Positions 17,814 through 25,188 of a stretch of 64,000 nt of DNA are shown piece after piece. The stretch is taken from contig CAWBEX010000007.1 of NCBI GenBank assembly GCA_963787895.1, forward strand, positions 880,186-944,185, written 5' to 3'. Every line of letters starts with the position of its first letter. The first letter of the stretch is position 1. The notes under the pieces were generated by a model that was given only the letters and a program-made list of their open reading frames with translations, searched no databases and was not told where the DNA came from. A program made the position numbers and the translations under genes. Source of the DNA: Anderseniella sp963787895 (lineage in GTDB: Bacteria; Pseudomonadota; Alphaproteobacteria; Rhizobiales; Aestuariivirgaceae).

Positions 17814-19151
17814 TTATTTTGCCAGGAATTTTTCCAGCCAGTGTATGTCGTAGTCACCGTCGATGATATCGGGTTGGCTCAACAGCCGCTGAAATAGCGG
17901 AATGGTTGTTTCAATTCCCTCGATCACATATTCGCTGAGCGCGCGGCGAAGCCGCATCAGGCATTCATTGCGGTCACGCCCGTGCACAATCAGTTTGCCG
18001 ATCAGGCTGTCATAATAGGGTGGGATCGAATAGCCGGCATAGATGCCGCTGTCGACACGCACACCAAGACCGCCCGGTTGGTGCACTCCGACAACCTTGC
18101 CCGGCGATGGAGTGAATGTCTCGGGATTTTCAGCGTTGATGCGGCACTCGATGGCATGACCGCTGAATGTGATGTCTTCCTGCTTGAAGCCAAGTGTTGC
18201 GCCAGAGGCAACGCGCAGTTGCTCCTGCACCAGGTCAAGCCCGGTAATGGCTTCGGTGACCGGGTGCTCCACCTGAAGCCGGGTGTTCATCTCGATGAAA
18301 AAGAACTCGCCGCCCTCATACAGAAACTCGATCGTGCCGGCACCGGAGTACTTCATTTCGCGCATTGCCTTGGCGCAAACCTCGCCAATCTGCTTGCGCT
18401 GGGTGTCGTTCAGAGCTGGTGACAGCGCTTCTTCCCAAACCTTCTGGTGACGTCTCTGCAACGAACAGTCTCGCTCGCCCAGGTAAACCGCATTGCCCTT
18501 GCCGTCACCGAAAACCTGCACCTCTATGTGGCGTGGAGTGCTCAGATAGCGCTCGATGTACACCGCGTCATCGCCGAACGCGGCCTTTGCCTCGGTCTGT
18601 GCTGTCGACAGCGCATTGTCGATTTCGTCTTCCGACAACGCCACTTTCATTCCGCGCCCGCCACCACCGGCAGCAGCCTTGATGATCAACGGATAGCCAA
18701 CTTCGTTCGCAACCTTGCGCGCCTGGGCAAACCCCGAAACCCCGCCATCCGAGCCTGGCACCACCGGGATGCCGAGCTTCTTGGCTGTCCGCTTGGCTTC
18801 GATCTTGTCACCCATGATGGAAATATGCTCGGCAGAAGGGCCAATGAAGGCGATGTCATGCTCTTCAAGGATTTTTGCGAAACGGGCGTTTTCCGACAGG
18901 AAGCCGTAGCCGGGGTGCACGGCATCGGCTCCGGTAATCTCGCATGCAGCGACAATCGCAGGAATGTTGAGATAACTCTGCGCTGCAGGCGGCGGGCCAA
19001 TGCACACACTCTCATCGGCCAGGCGCACATGCATCGCAGTTTCATCGGCGGTGGAGTGAACGGCAACAGTCTTGATGCCCAGTTCACGGCACGCCCGCAA
19101 AACACGCAATGCGATCTCGCCGCGATTTGCTATCAGAACTTTCTCAAACAT
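17814..19151 (-). CDS. accC: acetyl-CoA carboxylase biotin carboxylase subunit
   Basis: A 445-residue ATP-grasp enzyme that carboxylates the biotin on AccB in the first step of fatty acid synthesis. It starts MFEKVLIANRGEIALRVLRA, exactly as typical AccC; the open frame continues to 19232 but that part is not conserved. AAGGGGRGMK is the Gly-rich ATP loop, and EMNTRLQVEHPVTE is the catalytic region. It lies 52 bp after accB in the same operon. Confidence 0.97.
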   Translation of the reverse strand: MFEKVLIANRGEIALRVLRACRELGIKTVAVHSTADETAMHVRLADESVCIGPPPAAQSYLNIPAIVAACEITGADAVHPGYGFLSENARFAKILEEHDIAFIGPSAEHISIMGDKIEAKRTAKKLGIPVVPGSDGGVSGFAQARKVANEVGYPLIIKAAAGGGGRGMKVALSEDEIDNALSTAQTEAKAAFGDDAVYIERYLSTPRHIEVQVFGDGKGNAVYLGERDCSLQRRHQKVWEEALSPALNDTQRKQIGEVCAKAMREMKYSGAGTIEFLYEGGEFFFIEMNTRLQVEHPVTEAITGLDLVQEQLRVASGATLGFKQEDITFSGHAIECRINAENPETFTPSPGKVVGVHQPGGLGVRVDSGIYAGYSIPPYYDSLIGKLIVHGRDRNECLMRLRRALSEYVIEGIETTIPLFQRLLSQPDIIDGDYDIHWLEKFLAK

Positions 19152-19203
19152 CCTGGCTTGCATCCGTGGGAGCGATTGAACGGGAGGGTAGGTGAGGGAT
19201 GTA

Positions 19204-19662
19204 TCACTCAATGACCATAAGCGGTTCATCAAATTCTATTGGGTCGCCATTGCCGACATGAATGGCGGTGATTTTGCCGGCATGCGGGGCCGGTATCTGG
19301 TTCATGGTCTTCATGGCTTCAATGATCATGATGGTCTGGCCTGCCTTTACATCTGCGCCGACAGTGACGAACGGCGGTTCATCCGGCGAAGGGGCCATGT
19401 ATGCAGTGCCCACCATGGGTGATCTGACGGTGCCGGCCGCAGGGCCGGCCGCCGGTACCGCCGCCTGGGGCGCTGCTGCTGCAACGGGTGCCGCTGCGGG
19501 CTGGGGTGCATAACTCACCACCTGATTGGCAGGCATTCCCCGTGCCACGCGCACCCGCATGCCGTCTTGTTCAATCTCGATCTCGGTCAGCCCGGTGTCG
19601 CTGAGAATTTCCGCAAGCAGCCGGATTTGTTCGTGATCAAAAGCCTTGTTGTCTTTGCCCAT
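19204..19662 (-). CDS. accB: biotin carboxyl carrier protein of acetyl-CoA carboxylase
   Basis: About 152 residues. The helical N-terminal region is followed by an Ala/Pro-rich linker (PQPAAAPVAAAAPQAAVPAAG) and a C-terminal biotinyl domain with the EAMKTMNQI lysine that carries biotin. It shuttles carboxyl groups from AccC to the AccAD transferase. ATG 19662 is preferred over an in-frame TTG six bases upstream. The gene sits 18 bp after aroQ. Confidence 0.96.
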   Translation of the reverse strand: MGKDNKAFDHEQIRLLAEILSDTGLTEIEIEQDGMRVRVARGMPANQVVSYAPQPAAAPVAAAAPQAAVPAAGPAAGTVRSPMVGTAYMAPSPDEPPFVTVGADVKAGQTIMIIEAMKTMNQIPAPHAGKITAIHVGNGDPIEFDEPLMVIE

Positions 19663-19680
19663 GTGCAACCCCGGTTGGTG

Positions 19681-20136
19681 TTATGGCTTCGCCTTGCGCG
19701 ATGTCGCCAGTTGCCTGGCAGCGTCGATGGCAAGCAGGTATCCGTGTGCGCCAAACCCGCACATCACCCCGTCTGCGACGCTGGAGATGAAGCTCTTGTG
19801 GCGGAATTCTTCACGCTTGTACACGTTTGAAAGATGCAGTTCCACTATCGGCAGGCCGCACGCCTTCAGCGCATCGTGAATGGCTACCGACGTATGCGTA
19901 TAGGCCGCCGCGTTGATGATGATGGCAATGGCAGACTTCCCGGCTTCCTGTATCCACGTGGCAAGCTCGCCCTCATGGTTCGACTGTCTGAAATCAACCG
20001 ACACACCAGCGCTGTGCGCATGTTCAACGCAACTCGCCTTTATGTCGGCAAGCGTGGTGGTGCCGTAGACCTCTGGCTCGCGAGTACCCAGCAGGTTCAG
20101 GTTAGGCCCGTTCAGTATCAGGATCGTGTCTGGCAA
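19681..20136 (-). CDS. aroQ: type II 3-dehydroquinate dehydratase
   Basis: A 151-residue enzyme of the shikimate pathway that dehydrates 3-dehydroquinate. It starts ILILNGPNLNLLGTREPEVYG; the Tyr in VYG and the Arg are active-site residues, and EGELATWIQEA and NAAAYTHTSVAIHDAL hold the remaining conserved Glu and His. It heads the aroQ-accB-accC operon, a linkage common in proteobacteria. Confidence 0.96.
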   Translation of the reverse strand: MPDTILILNGPNLNLLGTREPEVYGTTTLADIKASCVEHAHSAGVSVDFRQSNHEGELATWIQEAGKSAIAIIINAAAYTHTSVAIHDALKACGLPIVELHLSNVYKREEFRHKSFISSVADGVMCGFGAHGYLLAIDAARQLATSRKAKP

Positions 20137-20202
20137 ATCGAGCTATCCCGGCTGCATTGCATTTCCACGCGTGAATCTCCGCGCATTCCAATGGTTTGCC
20201 AC

Positions 20203-20242
20203 AAAAAACCAGGCTGGCCAAGCGCGCAGCGCTGCCAGCCTG
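20203..20242 (-). terminator. strong intrinsic terminator of the DsbA-family gene
   Basis: On the minus strand CAGGCTGGC (20242-20234) pairs perfectly with GCCAGCCTG (20218-20210) and is followed by a run of six T residues (20208-20203). It starts about 40 bp past the stop codon. This separates the DsbA gene from the aroQ-accBC operon. Confidence 0.88.
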
Positions 20243-20279
20243 TGGATGATGTTGCAATGGCACAGAGTGCAGAAACAGC

Positions 20280-21062
20280 CTAGCAATACTTGCAGCCGCC
20301 TGAATCGCGCACGTCCTTGATTGCACCGGCCATCTGCTCATAAGGAATCGCACCAGGCACTACCGTCCCGTCGATGACGAAGGCAGGGGTGCCGTTGATA
20401 CCGAGCTTCTGGGCAAGTTCGCGGGTTTCGGAGATATGTTTCTCGATGCTCTGTGCATCGGCCTTCATGTCCGCCTTCAGCTTGTCCACGTCCAGGCCGG
20501 CCTCTGCCGCCGCCGCCATCACCTTGGCTTCGCTGTCAATGCTGCCGGGCGCGGCCATCAGCGCCAGGTGAAACTCCCAGTACTTGCCTTGCTTCTTTGA
20601 CGATAGCGCAGCGCGTGCCGCAATGGCAGAGCCTTCTGACAGGATGGGGAATTCCTTCATTACCACCCGAAGGTTCTTGTCTTCTTCGGTCATGCGCAGC
20701 ACTTCGGAAACTGATCGTTTGCAGTAGCCGCAATTGTAGTCGAAGAACTCGACCATCGTAACATTGCCGTTGGGGTTGCCAACTACAACATCATTCTCGT
20801 TGCGGAAGATCGCATCGGCATTGGACGAGACCGCTTCCTTGGCCTGTTCGTCCTGCTTCTTGCGCTCCTCATCCTGCAACTTGGTGATCATCTCGTTGAG
20901 GATTTCAGGGTTCTCCAGCAGGTACTCACGCACGATGTTATGGATTTCGTTCGTCTGTGTTTTCGAGAACGCTTCTTCTGCATTGGCGGTATAGCCAGCA
21001 CCAAAGACCGTACTTGCGGCAATGGCCACGGCTATCAGGGCTGTTTTTGTCCGTTGCATCAT
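20280..21062 (-). CDS. periplasmic DsbA-family thiol-disulfide oxidoreductase
   Basis: About 260 residues. A signal peptide (MMQRTKTALIAVAIAASTVFGAGYTANA) is followed by a helical N-terminal extension, then a thioredoxin fold. FDYNCGYCKRS gives the CGYC redox motif and GTPAFVIDG the cis-Pro loop. The organisation matches DsbA/DsbG-like or BdbD-like proteins with an N-terminal dimer segment (LLENPEILNEMITKLQ). ATG 21062 has GGAG upstream. It ends at a strong terminator and follows the M48 protease gene. Confidence 0.9.
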   Translation of the reverse strand: MMQRTKTALIAVAIAASTVFGAGYTANAEEAFSKTQTNEIHNIVREYLLENPEILNEMITKLQDEERKKQDEQAKEAVSSNADAIFRNENDVVVGNPNGNVTMVEFFDYNCGYCKRSVSEVLRMTEEDKNLRVVMKEFPILSEGSAIAARAALSSKKQGKYWEFHLALMAAPGSIDSEAKVMAAAAEAGLDVDKLKADMKADAQSIEKHISETRELAQKLGINGTPAFVIDGTVVPGAIPYEQMAGAIKDVRDSGGCKYC

Positions 21063-21134
21063 GTCGTTTGGCTCCTTGCGCCAGTCAGGTTTCTGCATGG
21101 TCCGGTTATAGCGTCACCGGCAACAATGTCATGT

Positions 21135-22511
21135 TCAACTTTTCTTGTTCAGCGAATTGAGGATGTCGGTTGCCCGTATCCAGACCGTGCTGCCCGCCTT
21201 GGCGCGGCTCTTGGCACCTTCTGCTTTCTGTTTGGCAAGTTTCTTGTCACCGCGCAACATGGCGCTTTCTGCCGTGGCCAGTTCCGCGCGTGCATAATCG
21301 CCCTGGATACCATATGCCCGGGCCCTCAGCAGATGCAGCGAAGCTGATGCCTTTTCAAATCTTTCAGCGCGCGCCAGCATGGCCAGTGCCTGCTTGGCGG
21401 CGGGCTTTGTTTCTGCAGCCAGCAGGGCCTGCGCCAGCATGATGGCAAACAGGCCGCTTTCCGGATACAGCTTCAAGGCTTGCTCCAGGGGTGCGATGGC
21501 GTCTTGCGGGTTGCCCTTTTCAAGCATCGCCTGACCCTTCAGCTCCCAGAAATACGGGTTCTTGGGAATCTGCTTGATCAGCTTGTCTATCGCCGGAATG
21601 GCGTCATTCAAATTGCCAAGCCGGTAGGTGGCAATGGCGCGGGCATACTGTGCCGGGATTGTCTGGTCCGAAACCGGGTATGCACTGTTCACCGCTTGCG
21701 CTGAACGCGTGAAACCTGCCAGCTTTGCCTGGGCCATCTTGTGCCGGAATATCAGGTAGTCCTTGTCCGTCGCGTTGTAGTTTTTCGACGCCCGCACCCG
21801 GTCTTCCAGGGTTCGTATCCGTTGCAGCGGAAGTGGATGGCTAAGACTGTAAGGGTCGATGTACTGCGTCGAGGCGACCGACTGGTTGTAGAGGCGCTGG
21901 AACATGTCCAGCATGCCGCGCCCGGATTGGCCAGTTGCATCGAGGTAGCGCAGCGCGCCTTCGTCGGCGGAGGCTTCCTGCGCACGTACATAGACCAGAA
22001 GATTGCGTTTCACCAGTTCCGGCCCGCTGAGCGCGGCTGCTCCAATTGCACCACCGTTGGACCCCGCACCTGCTGATGCAGCACCCACCGCTGCTGCCGC
22101 ACCCAGCAGCGTGGCAATGATGGCTTGCGTGGAGGCACGGTCGAGCTGTACGCCCAGACGGGCCAGGTGGCCTCCTGCGACATGCGCGCTCTCATGCGCC
22201 AGTACCCCGATGATCTCGTTCGGCGTCTTGGCCTGTTCGATCAGCCCGGTGTGCACGAATATGCGTTGTCCGCCTGCGACAAAGGCATTGATGTTGCTGT
22301 CATTGATCAGATGCACCTCTACCGCACCGCGCGGAATGCCTGCTGCCTTGAAGATCGGCTTCAGGTAGCGCCGCATCAGTTCTTCGATTTCAGCATCCCG
22401 GATCAGCTGCGGAGCGTTACCGCTCTTTTGGGCCATCACCGGCATCGTGGCATTGATCATCACCACCGCAGATAGCGCAGCGGGCAGCAGTTTTTTCAGC
22501 AATGTCCACAT
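21135..22511 (-). CDS. M48 family metalloprotease with TPR repeats (BepA-like)
   Basis: About 458 residues. The signal peptide is followed by an M48 zinc protease domain with GVLAHESAHVAGGHLARLGV (HExxH) and SHPLPLQRIRTLEDR downstream. The C-terminal 200 residues hold TPR repeats (NPYFWELKGQAMLEKGNPQDAI and following). This is the layout of BepA, which handles outer-membrane protein quality control. ATG 22511 starts the signal peptide; the open frame runs to 22559. Confidence 0.92.
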   Translation of the reverse strand: MWTLLKKLLPAALSAVVMINATMPVMAQKSGNAPQLIRDAEIEELMRRYLKPIFKAAGIPRGAVEVHLINDSNINAFVAGGQRIFVHTGLIEQAKTPNEIIGVLAHESAHVAGGHLARLGVQLDRASTQAIIATLLGAAAAVGAASAGAGSNGGAIGAAALSGPELVKRNLLVYVRAQEASADEGALRYLDATGQSGRGMLDMFQRLYNQSVASTQYIDPYSLSHPLPLQRIRTLEDRVRASKNYNATDKDYLIFRHKMAQAKLAGFTRSAQAVNSAYPVSDQTIPAQYARAIATYRLGNLNDAIPAIDKLIKQIPKNPYFWELKGQAMLEKGNPQDAIAPLEQALKLYPESGLFAIMLAQALLAAETKPAAKQALAMLARAERFEKASASLHLLRARAYGIQGDYARAELATAESAMLRGDKKLAKQKAEGAKSRAKAGSTVWIRATDILNSLNKKS

Positions 22512-22749
22512 GCCAGACACAGGGGAAGATGCGCTTTCGTCTCGGGCCGAAATGTTCAATATCGTGCGTTATGCAGTCAACATTACGGCAAAACGATGGG
22601 GTGCGGCCAGTGTCGGCGACGTTAAATGTGTGTAATGCTGCCCGCATTTGGTGCGGCGACAACATGCCCGCGTGGTTTGCGTTGCCTCGTCTATCTGGTA
22701 GGTAGATGCGGCACTCGAGTCTCTCAGCAATCGGCAATTGATCAAACCC

Positions 22750-23913
22750 ATGTCCCCGACCCCATCCAGACGCGGCACGGCCGTCAAACCATTTATCGTC
22801 ATGGACATGTTCCGCGAGGCCAATGCACTGGCAGCAGCAGGGCATGACGTGGTCAACATGTCGGCTGGTCAACCCGGAGGCGGGCCGCCGCGCAAGGTGG
22901 TTGAAGCAGCACGGGGCGCGCTTGATGGTGCCTACATGGGCTACACCGACGCACTGGGCATGCCGGCACTGCGTGAAAGGGTCGCGGCTCATTATTACAG
23001 CACTTATGGTGTGCAGGTGGACCCGTCTCGCATAGTGGTCACCACCGGATCGTCGGGTAGTTTTGTGCTCAGCTTCCTGGCCTGTTTCGATCCCGGCCAG
23101 AAAGTTGCACTAACTGTGCCTGGTTACCCCGCTTATGCCAATATCATGTCTGCGTTCGGCATAGAGGTGGTCGGTCTGGAAGTAAGCGCTGAACACCGCT
23201 GGGCACCAACTCCTGAGCAGATTTCCCAGGCCTGTGATGATGGTCTGGCCGGTCTGCTTCTGGCAAGTCCGGCAAACCCTACCGGCACCATGGTCACACC
23301 CACCGCTCTGGAAGCGGTTTCGCGCACCTGTGCCTTCAACAACATCTGGTTTATTTCCGACGAGATTTACCACGGCCTGAATTACGAGATGCCGCAGGCG
23401 TGTGCGCTCAGCACAAACGATGATGCGGTGATCATCAACTCGTTCTCGAAGTACTACTGTATGACCGGATGGCGTATCGGCTGGATGGTGCTGCCGCAAT
23501 CGCTGGTGCGCACCGCGGAGTGCCTTGCGCAGAGCTTGTTCATCTCGCCGCCAACCTTGTCACAGTACGCTGCCCTGGCCGCATTTGATGCCACCGAAGA
23601 GCTGGAGGAGCGCAAGGCACACTACCGGGCCAATCGTGATCTGCTGCTGCGAGAGCTTCCGGCATTGGGCATGGGTAACCTGTCGCCGGCCGATGGTGCA
23701 TTTTACCTTTATGCAGATGTCGGCAACCTGACCAATGACAGTTTCGCCTTTGCCCAGTCGATGCTGCGTGAGGCGCATGTGGCGGTAACGCCGGGTGCAG
23801 ACTTTGATTCAGGTCGCGGCACCCGTTTTGTGCGCCTGTCGTTTGCCGGCACAACGCACGACATGGAACGTGCAGTCGAGCGCATTTCGCGCTGGCTGCC
23901 AAAGGCGGGGTAG
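22750..23913 (+). CDS. class I/II pyridoxal-phosphate aminotransferase
   Basis: About 387 residues, fold-type I. It has MSAGQPGGGPP near the start, TTGSSGSFVLSFLACFDPGQ, ASPANPTGTM, a DEIYHGL stretch and the PLP lysine in NSFSKYYCMTGWRIGW. The C-terminal Arg in RGTRFVRLSFA binds the substrate carboxylate. It probably handles aspartate, alanine or aromatic amino acids; specificity cannot be read. ATG 22750 is chosen over an in-frame TTG at 22738. The LysE-type exporter follows 6 bp after the stop. Confidence 0.9.
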   Translation: MSPTPSRRGTAVKPFIVMDMFREANALAAAGHDVVNMSAGQPGGGPPRKVVEAARGALDGAYMGYTDALGMPALRERVAAHYYSTYGVQVDPSRIVVTTGSSGSFVLSFLACFDPGQKVALTVPGYPAYANIMSAFGIEVVGLEVSAEHRWAPTPEQISQACDDGLAGLLLASPANPTGTMVTPTALEAVSRTCAFNNIWFISDEIYHGLNYEMPQACALSTNDDAVIINSFSKYYCMTGWRIGWMVLPQSLVRTAECLAQSLFISPPTLSQYAALAAFDATEELEERKAHYRANRDLLLRELPALGMGNLSPADGAFYLYADVGNLTNDSFAFAQSMLREAHVAVTPGADFDSGRGTRFVRLSFAGTTHDMERAVERISRWLPKAG

Positions 23914-23919
23914 GCGGAA

Positions 23920-24528
23920 TTGTCTGGCGCAGCTGTTTCAGGTTTCCTCCTCGGAGCCACCCTCATCATCGCCATCGGCGCGCAGAATGCCTTCATTTTG
24001 CGCCAGGGTCTGAAACGCGAGCATGTCTTCATTCTCTGTCTTATCTGTTCACTTGCCGATGCTCTGCTGATAGCGGCAGGTGTCGCTGGTCTTGGCACTC
24101 TCATAAAGCAGGCACCGGTGCTGCTGTCGTTCATTACCCTCGGCGGTGCACTGTTCCTGTTTGTGTACGGATTGATGGCTTTCAAACGTGCCTGGTCACC
24201 AGACGTGTTGACCGCAGGCGGCGGGCCAGCCTTGCCCCTGAAAGCCGCAGTTTCCACTGTGCTGGCGTTCACTTTCCTGAACCCGCATGTCTATCTCGAC
24301 ACTGTCGTGCTGTTGGGCGGGTTGTCGGCGCGTTATGATGGGGCAGACCGACTGGCCTACGCCATTGGCGCATGCGTGTCTTCGTTCGCCTGGTTCTTCT
24401 CGCTAGGGTATGGCGCAAGGCTGCTTGCGCCGTTGTTCGCAAGGCCCAATAGCTGGCGCGTGCTGGACACCCTCATCGGCCTCATCATGTGGGCGCTTGC
24501 TGCGCGTCTGCTGATGGAGTTCTTCTAG
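23920..24528 (+). CDS. LysE/ArgO-type amino acid exporter
   Basis: A 202-residue membrane protein with six predicted helices. LGATLIIAIGAQNAFILRQGLKREHVF is the LysE/ArgO signature; FTFLNPHVYLDTVVLLG holds the second conserved Asn-Pro. It likely exports a basic amino acid such as arginine or lysine. It starts with TTG preceded by GGCGGAA and probably shares a transcript with the aminotransferase. Its stop overlaps the stop of the converging gene by 4 bp. Confidence 0.87.
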   Translation: MSGAAVSGFLLGATLIIAIGAQNAFILRQGLKREHVFILCLICSLADALLIAAGVAGLGTLIKQAPVLLSFITLGGALFLFVYGLMAFKRAWSPDVLTAGGGPALPLKAAVSTVLAFTFLNPHVYLDTVVLLGGLSARYDGADRLAYAIGACVSSFAWFFSLGYGARLLAPLFARPNSWRVLDTLIGLIMWALAARLLMEFF

Positions 24529-25157
24529 TCCGCCAGCCCGCTCACGATGTTGCTGCGTTCGTCAACCAGCTCTTGCCCGGATTTGAAAATGTCCTGTCCT
24601 GCCCACTGCTTGAGCAGTTTGTCCAGCCAGCGCCTGTCGACGGGTGAGGCCGCCAGGTAGCGTTCGAAAAACCGTTCGGTCAAAGCTTCACGCTCGAATG
24701 AAAACCCGCGTGCCTCTGTCCCGTCGTCGTAGAACCGCTTTGGCTCGTGAAACATGAAACGGGCATTGCTGGCGGCAATGCGTCTTGCCCCTTGCAGGAA
24801 AACAGGCACACACATGGACATGCAATCTCTGTTTGCACCGACATAGGTATCAATGGTGTGGGTCTGCTTCATCGCCTGAATTAGGCTGATGACCTCTCCA
24901 CCTTCACGGATTGACCCTCCGCCTGAATCAAGCGCGATGACGAAATGTTCTGTCTGGTGCTTCCAGTCTTCGAACGCCCGCGCAAAGGACGCGCGCATCG
25001 GCAGTTCAATGGTGCCGCGCCACGACAGCACAACAATGCCGTCCTGCTGCGATACGGTAAGCTGGCCGTTGTTGGCATTGCGCTGCTCGTAGACATACCA
25101 GCCCATGGCCGCGGCAACCAGTGCGAGCACCGGCAGAGCGAAGCGGTTCCATTTCAT
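24525..25157 (-). CDS. membrane-anchored ClpP-fold protein (COG3904-like)
   Basis: A 210-residue protein: an N-terminal signal anchor (FALPVLALVAAAMGWYVY), then a ClpP/crotonase-like fold. IALDSGGGSIREGG and the CMSMC segment followed by FLQGARRIAASNARFMFHEP match the CxSxC motif of periplasmic COG3904 proteins. The Ser may be a catalytic nucleophile. Role and substrate are unknown. It lies just downstream of rne on the same strand. Confidence 0.72.
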   Translation of the reverse strand: MKWNRFALPVLALVAAAMGWYVYEQRNANNGQLTVSQQDGIVVLSWRGTIELPMRASFARAFEDWKHQTEHFVIALDSGGGSIREGGEVISLIQAMKQTHTIDTYVGANRDCMSMCVPVFLQGARRIAASNARFMFHEPKRFYDDGTEARGFSFEREALTERFFERYLAASPVDRRWLDKLLKQWAGQDIFKSGQELVDERSNIVSGLAD

Positions 25158-25188
25158 TGGAGCCGCCTCTTGCTCATCACCAGATGGC